Shown one piece after another: positions 60,344 to 64,000 of a DNA stretch of 64,000 nucleotides (positions are counted from its first letter, which is position 1; every line of letters starts with the position of its first letter). A program made the position numbers and the translations under genes. Location of the stretch: contig JAUILZ010000005.1 in assembly GCA_030432755.1 (NCBI GenBank), forward strand, positions 1 to 64,000. The letters run 5' to 3'. The notes below the pieces were generated by a model, which was not told the DNA's origin, ran no database searches, and was given only the letters and a program-made list of their open reading frames with translations. The stretch comes from Gammaproteobacteria bacterium. Its GTDB lineage: Bacteria; Pseudomonadota; Gammaproteobacteria; Arenicellales; Poriferihabitantaceae.

Positions 60344-60369
60344 GTGCCCGGCCCCCTGGTGCCGGGCAC
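60344..60369. terminator. Perfect hairpin between convergent genes
   Basis: GTGCCCGGC and GCCGGGCAC form a perfect 9-base stem with an 8-base loop. It lies 8 bases after the M24 peptidase stop and 10 bases beyond the uraA stop on the other strand. There is no U-run, but position and stability suggest a two-way terminator. Confidence 0.5.
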
Positions 60370-60378
60370 CACAGGGAA

Positions 60379-61638
60379 TCAGTCCCGCCCCATCAACTCC
60401 TCGCCGGAGTCCTCTCCCTTCGGCAGCACCAGGTTCAGCACCACGCCGATGATCGCCGCGAGGCCGATGCCGCCGAGGCGGAAGTCGCCGAACTGGAATT
60501 CCATGCCACCGATGCCGGAGACGAGGATCAACGATACGATGATCAGGTTGCGCGGTGCCGCCAGGTCGGTGCGCGCCTTCACCAGGCTGCTCATTCCCAC
60601 CGAGGCGATGGCGCCGAACAGCAGCAGCAGGATGCCGCCCATGACCGGCGTGGGGATGGAGCCGAGGATCGCGTTCAGGGTGCCGGAAAAGGCGAACACG
60701 ATGGCGAAACACGCGGCCCAGGTCATCACCACGGGATTGAACATCCGCGTCAGGGTCACCGCGCCCGTGACCTCGGAATAGGTGGTGTTCGGCGGTCCAC
60801 CAAGCATGGAGGCCAGCGAGGTGGCGAGGCCGTCGCCGGCCAGGGTGCGGTGCAGGCCGGGCTGACGCAGGTAGTTCTTGCCGGTGACGTTGGAGATCGC
60901 GAGCATGTCGCCGATATGCTCGATCGCCGGGGCGATGGCCACCGGCACGATGAACAGGATCGCCTCGAGGTGGAACGACGGCAGGGTGAACGCCGGCACC
61001 GCGAACAGCGGCGCGGCACCCACAGCGGACAGGTCCACCAGGCCGAACAGGGCCGAGACGATGTAACCGGTGACGATGCCGACGAGGATCGGCACCAGGC
61101 GCAGCAGGCCCTTGCCGACGAAGGAGGTGGCAATGGTCGCCGCAAGGGAGACCAGTGCGACGAGGATCGCGGTACTCATGGGCACCAGTTCCACGGCGCC
61201 GTCGCCGGTCTTTCCCATCGCCATGTGTACCGCCACCGGCGCGAGGCTGAGACCGATGACCATGATCACCGGGCCCACCACCACCGGCGGCAGGATGCGG
61301 TGCACGTACTCGATGCCCTTTGCCTTGACCAGCCACGCCAGCAGCAGGTAGATGATGCCCGCGGCGAGCAGACCGGACATCGTCGCGGGCGTTCCCCAGG
61401 TCTGCACCCCGTAGATGATGGGCGCGATAAAGGCGAAGGACGACGCCAGGAACACCGGCACCATTCGGCCGGTGACAAGCTGGAAAAGGAGCGTACCTGC
61501 GCCGGCGGTGAACAGCGCCACACTCGGATCGAGACCGGTGAGAACGGGCACCAGGACCAACGCGCCGAAGGCGACGAACAGCATCTGCATGCCGACAATG
61601 ATGGTGGTAACCGGGCCGTGCGTGTCATGTGAATTCAT
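60379..61638 (-). CDS. uraA: Uracil permease (NCS2 family)
   Basis: A 419-residue carrier from ATG 61638; the frame upstream is not membrane-like. About 14 helices. The motif block is [16 protein letters not shown] and the second-half [22 protein letters not shown], where the Glu binds the nucleobase, followed by [16 protein letters not shown]. This order is that of UraA/PyrP proton-uracil symporters. It stands apart from pyrimidine genes. Confidence 0.88.
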   Translation of the reverse strand: MNSHDTHGPVTTIIVGMQMLFVAFGALVLVPVLTGLDPSVALFTAGAGTLLFQLVTGRMVPVFLASSFAFIAPIIYGVQTWGTPATMSGLLAAGIIYLLLAWLVKAKGIEYVHRILPPVVVGPVIMVIGLSLAPVAVHMAMGKTGDGAVELVPMSTAILVALVSLAATIATSFVGKGLLRLVPILVGIVTGYIVSALFGLVDLSAVGAAPLFAVPAFTLPSFHLEAILFIVPVAIAPAIEHIGDMLAISNVTGKNYLRQPGLHRTLAGDGLATSLASMLGGPPNTTYSEVTGAVTLTRMFNPVVMTWAACFAIVFAFSGTLNAILGSIPTPVMGGILLLLFGAIASVGMSSLVKARTDLAAPRNLIIVSLILVSGIGGMEFQFGDFRLGGIGLAAIIGVVLNLVLPKGEDSGEELMGRD

Positions 61639-61714
61639 TGGGCTTCTCCCCGGGTAGCTTGTTATTGGAATTCCGTGGGCGGCATTATGCCACCGATCCC
61701 GCGGAGCCGGCGTC

Positions 61715-63061
61715 TCACGGCTGGCTGCCATCCATCTCCCGCGCCGCGCGCACGCCCGCGTCGACGTTCACCCGCGAGAGCAGCAGGCCGCCGAGGACGA
61801 ACAGCCCGATCAGAACCAGGATCGCGTCGCGGGCATCCGCGCCGGCGACCAGCACCGGCACCAGCGCCATCAGCAACGGCCCGAGGATGGCGGCGAACTT
61901 GCCCACCATGTTGTAGAAGCCGAAGAACTCCGCGGTCTTTGACGGCGGGATGATGCGCGCGTAGAGCGATCGGCTGAGGCTCTGTACGCCGCCCTGCACC
62001 AGGCCGATGGCCACGGCGAGGTAGTAGAAATCACCTCCGGAGTCGAGCCATCCCCAGGCGTAGAACACCGCCAGGGAATACACCACGAGGCCGATGAGGA
62101 TGCCGTTGCGCGGGCCGATGCGGCGTCCCAGCCAGCCGAAGAACAGGGCAGCCGGGAACGACACGAACTGGGTCAGGAGGAGCGCGGTAATAAGTGCATC
62201 CTGGGGCAGTTCGAGTATCCGGTTGGCGAAGAACACCGCCATCTTGATGATCGAGCCCACGCCGTCGATGTAGAGCCAGTAGCCCGCGAGGAACAGGAAC
62301 ACCACGCGCATTCGGCGAATATGCGCAAAAGTCTCGCGCAGTTGCGCGAGGCCCTCTCGCACCGCGCGCATGCCCCCTGCGCGATCCGGCGTCGGCGTTT
62401 CGCAAACGACGAACAGCAGCGGCAACGTGAACAGCGCCCACCAGACGCCGACACTGATGAAGGACCACTTGAGCGCGCTGGCGGCATCGGCGAGACCGAA
62501 CCAGGCCGGCTGGGTCACCATGAGCACGTTCACCAGGAACAGCAACCCGCCGCCGATATAGCCAAGCGCATACCCGAAGCCGGAGACGAGGTCGTACTCA
62601 TTCTCGCGCGCGACGTCCACCAGCATGGAATCGTAAAAGATGTTCGCGCCCGCGAAGCCCGCCTGGGCGAGGATGTAGATCATCAGCCCCTGGACCCACA
62701 TGTCGCCGTGCACCCAGGCGAGGGACGCGCTCATCGCCACGCCGAGCATGGCGAAGGTGGCGAGGAAACGCTTGCGTGCGCCGCCGCGGTCGGCGATGGC
62801 GCCCAGCACCGGCGCGGCAACGGCAAGGGCGACACCGGAGACGGCGAGCGCGATGTTGAACCAGAACTGGGCGTCCTCGGCGGACAGCCCGGCGCTGAGC
62901 GCGGCGTAGAACACGGGGAAGAACCCCGCCATCACCGTGGTGGCGAAGGCGGAATTTCCCCAGTCGTAGAGCGCCCAGGCGACCACCTGGCGATCCCGCA
63001 GCACGCCGCGCAGCCCGCGAGGCCCGCCTCCCGTCGGACCCCCCGGGGCCGTATCCGTCAC
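61715..63061 (-). CDS. UMF1-type MFS transporter (Atg22-like)
   Basis: A 448-residue carrier starting at GTG 63061. About 12 helices. The UMF1 signature is seen in VVAWALYDWGNSAFATTVMAGFFPVFY and VLGAIADRGGARKRFL; the second half has SLSRSLYARIIPPSKTAEFFGFYNMVGKFAA. Related eukaryotic Atg22 exports amino acids from vacuoles; bacterial substrates are not established. Start overlaps the stop of the DUF4149 gene. Confidence 0.9.
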   Translation of the reverse strand: MTDTAPGGPTGGGPRGLRGVLRDRQVVAWALYDWGNSAFATTVMAGFFPVFYAALSAGLSAEDAQFWFNIALAVSGVALAVAAPVLGAIADRGGARKRFLATFAMLGVAMSASLAWVHGDMWVQGLMIYILAQAGFAGANIFYDSMLVDVARENEYDLVSGFGYALGYIGGGLLFLVNVLMVTQPAWFGLADAASALKWSFISVGVWWALFTLPLLFVVCETPTPDRAGGMRAVREGLAQLRETFAHIRRMRVVFLFLAGYWLYIDGVGSIIKMAVFFANRILELPQDALITALLLTQFVSFPAALFFGWLGRRIGPRNGILIGLVVYSLAVFYAWGWLDSGGDFYYLAVAIGLVQGGVQSLSRSLYARIIPPSKTAEFFGFYNMVGKFAAILGPLLMALVPVLVAGADARDAILVLIGLFVLGGLLLSRVNVDAGVRAAREMDGSQP

Positions 63062-63465
63062 GCGATGATGATGATGACCAGCATCACCATCTGCGCCACG
63101 TTAATGATCACGCTACGCCGGTGCAACGCGCGGAAGCGCGCCTTGTCCTGGGGATTGTCCGTTTCGTGCCAGCGGTCACGCGCCTCGTTGATGGCGGGGA
63201 TGAGGAGCTGTCGCGCGTAGACGAAACCCGCCAGCACCAGTGTCATCAGAGCCGCGCCCTTGGGGGAATGGAAGATACAGACCCCCAGCGCCAGCACGGA
63301 CAGGACGATGCCCCAGAGGTAGTAGGGTGGAAACAGCGCTCGCAGGTAGCGCCCGGCATCCGACGGCCCCAGCGCGCGAAAGGCGGTCGGCGTGACCACC
63401 GCGGCGAAGAACACCATGGAGCCGAGCAGGAAGGTGACGATGACGTCTATGATGAGGGAATACAC
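63058..63465 (-). CDS. DUF4149-family membrane protein
   Basis: About 135 residues from GTG 63465 (VYSLIIDVIVTFLLGSMVFF). The frame runs to 63624, but the extra part reads through a dispersed repeat. Four helices with VVTPTAFRALGPSDAGRYLRALFPPYY in between, matching DUF4149 proteins, and an arginine-rich loop DKARFRALHRRS. Function unknown. Overlaps the UMF1 gene by four bases, so the two are coupled. Confidence 0.78.
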   Translation of the reverse strand: MYSLIIDVIVTFLLGSMVFFAAVVTPTAFRALGPSDAGRYLRALFPPYYLWGIVLSVLALGVCIFHSPKGAALMTLVLAGFVYARQLLIPAINEARDRWHETDNPQDKARFRALHRRSVIINVAQMVMLVIIIIA

Positions 63466-63597
63466 GGGCGTCTCGTGGATTGTCGTTGGTTTGGCGCGAT
63501 TGTAGGCCAAATCCTGTGGCGGGAAAGTGACGGGTCCATGACGGTTTCGGGCTGCGATCACCGAATCCTTCACTAGCCTGCCTCGGTCGTTCTTTAC

Positions 63598-63827
63598 GAA
63601 ACGCCAGCGAAGGCTGGCGTCCATGGAGCAGTATTGCAGATTGCCAGATGGATCCCAGCTTTCGCTGGGATTTCAATAATATAAGTATCCTGGCCCAACT
63701 TGACAGTTCGACACGACACCGCCAGCAATGGGTTACCCTCACCGTAACGCCAGCGTAGGCTGGCGTCCATGTGGCGATTCTGCAAGCTGTCAGATGGATA
63801 CCGACCCCAACCCTCGCTGGGATTTCG
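63598..63827. repeat. Dispersed palindrome array (locus D)
   Basis: Four elements: CCAGCGAAGGCTGG (63598-63624), CCCAGCTTTCGCTGGG (63648-63674), CCAGCGTAGGCTGG (63744-63770) and a decayed copy ending CCTCGCTGGGATTTCG (63793-63827). The two element types again alternate. The array fills most of the 381-base gene-free stretch 63466-63846. Confidence 0.8.
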
Positions 63828-63846
63828 GGAAGACGAGGCCCGCGAC

Positions 63847-64000
63847 CTAGCCCTCCGCCATGTCCAGCAGCGTCCGGCTGGTTTCCTCGAGACGCTTTTC
63901 CAGCGCGCGCTGCTGGTCCGGCGCAAGACTCAGGAGCACCTCGTTGACGATACGCGCGGTATTGCGCTGGTTCCACGCATAACGCTCCGGATCGGCGCGC
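63847..64000 (-). CDS. C-terminal end of an unidentified protein (partial)
   Basis: A minus-strand frame enters from the right edge and ends at TAG 63847-63849, giving about 50 residues. It reads YAWNQRNTARIVNEVLLSLA, then PDQQRALEKRLEETSRTLLD. This helical stretch with SLxPxQQxxLxxRLxE is like the end of DUF6279-type lipoproteins, but the fragment is too short to be sure. The codon pattern agrees with the surrounding genes. Confidence 0.5.
   Translation of the reverse strand, partial: RADPERYAWNQRNTARIVNEVLLSLAPDQQRALEKRLEETSRTLLDMAEG

Overview
The window looks like a stretch of chromosome from a GC-rich gammaproteobacterium. The core genes (folK, folB, plsY, dnaG, tsaD, gapA, pyk, glpE, tag) have gammaproteobacterial character and the coding density is high, with many ATGA-type overlaps. 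A DMSP-lyase-like cupin and several sodium- or anion-coupled carriers would fit a marine or saline lifestyle, but that is inference. No rRNA, tRNA, CRISPR array, prophage or intact insertion sequence was seen.

Layout. 1-4.3 kb: the end of a probable outer-membrane barrel gene, a secreted protein, an ECF sigma factor, its anti-sigma partner and a secreted subtilase. 4.4-7.8 kb: a SulP anion transporter and an amidase. 7.9-11.0 kb: an AT-richer island of minus-strand genes (HigBA remnant, methyltransferase, HNH nuclease, thioesterase, coiled-coil membrane protein) separated by attC-like sites and without an integrase, i.e. a CALIN-type cassette cluster. 11.3-16.6 kb: ureohydrolase, cupin, M48-TerB protease, MATE pump, DMSP-lyase-like cupin and 3-methyladenine glycosylase. 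16.7-20.8 kb: a five-gene minus-strand operon with two ATP-grasp enzymes, an MFS carrier, a four-helix membrane protein and a secreted protein with a possible Cys-His-Asp triad. 20.9-31.1 kb: mostly housekeeping and small-molecule genes (YHS, GST, phosphoesterase, a divergent glycosylase, pyk, GrpB, FAD oxidase plus MFS, glpE, retropepsin). 31.6-39.7 kb: a LeuB-like dehydrogenase, a large CAP/thrombospondin-3 secreted protein, folK-folB, plsY, a GFA protein and dnaG.

39.8-50.6 kb is an accessory block lying between dnaG and tsaD, which are usually close together. It holds a PNPOx-UbiA fusion gene with a DUF5995-like gene and an RND exporter, a 2-oxoglutarate dioxygenase, a Crp/Fnr regulator, an SLC13 carrier, and a possible protein-glycosylation locus: a PqqD-like domain fused to a glycosyltransferase, a second glycosyltransferase, and a small twin-arginine protein with a Pro/Thr-rich tail. 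50.6-64 kb: tsaD, a CaiB/enoyl-CoA hydratase pair, a large FAD/Fe-S dehydrogenase, gapA, pirin, an M24 peptidase, uraA, a UMF1 carrier and a DUF4149 protein.

Two dispersed repeat families are visible. One is a short palindrome family built on CCAGCGAAGGCTGG or CCCAGCTTTCGCTGGG, at four loci. The other is a pair of larger hairpins bounded by GGTGACAGTTTACC, flanking the M24 peptidase start and supplying the stop codon of the pirin gene. The strongest candidates for undescribed biology are the PqqD-glycosyltransferase/Tat-protein locus, the double ATP-grasp operon, the anti-sigma factor whose periplasmic part resembles a subtilase propeptide, and the PNPOx-UbiA/RND operon.
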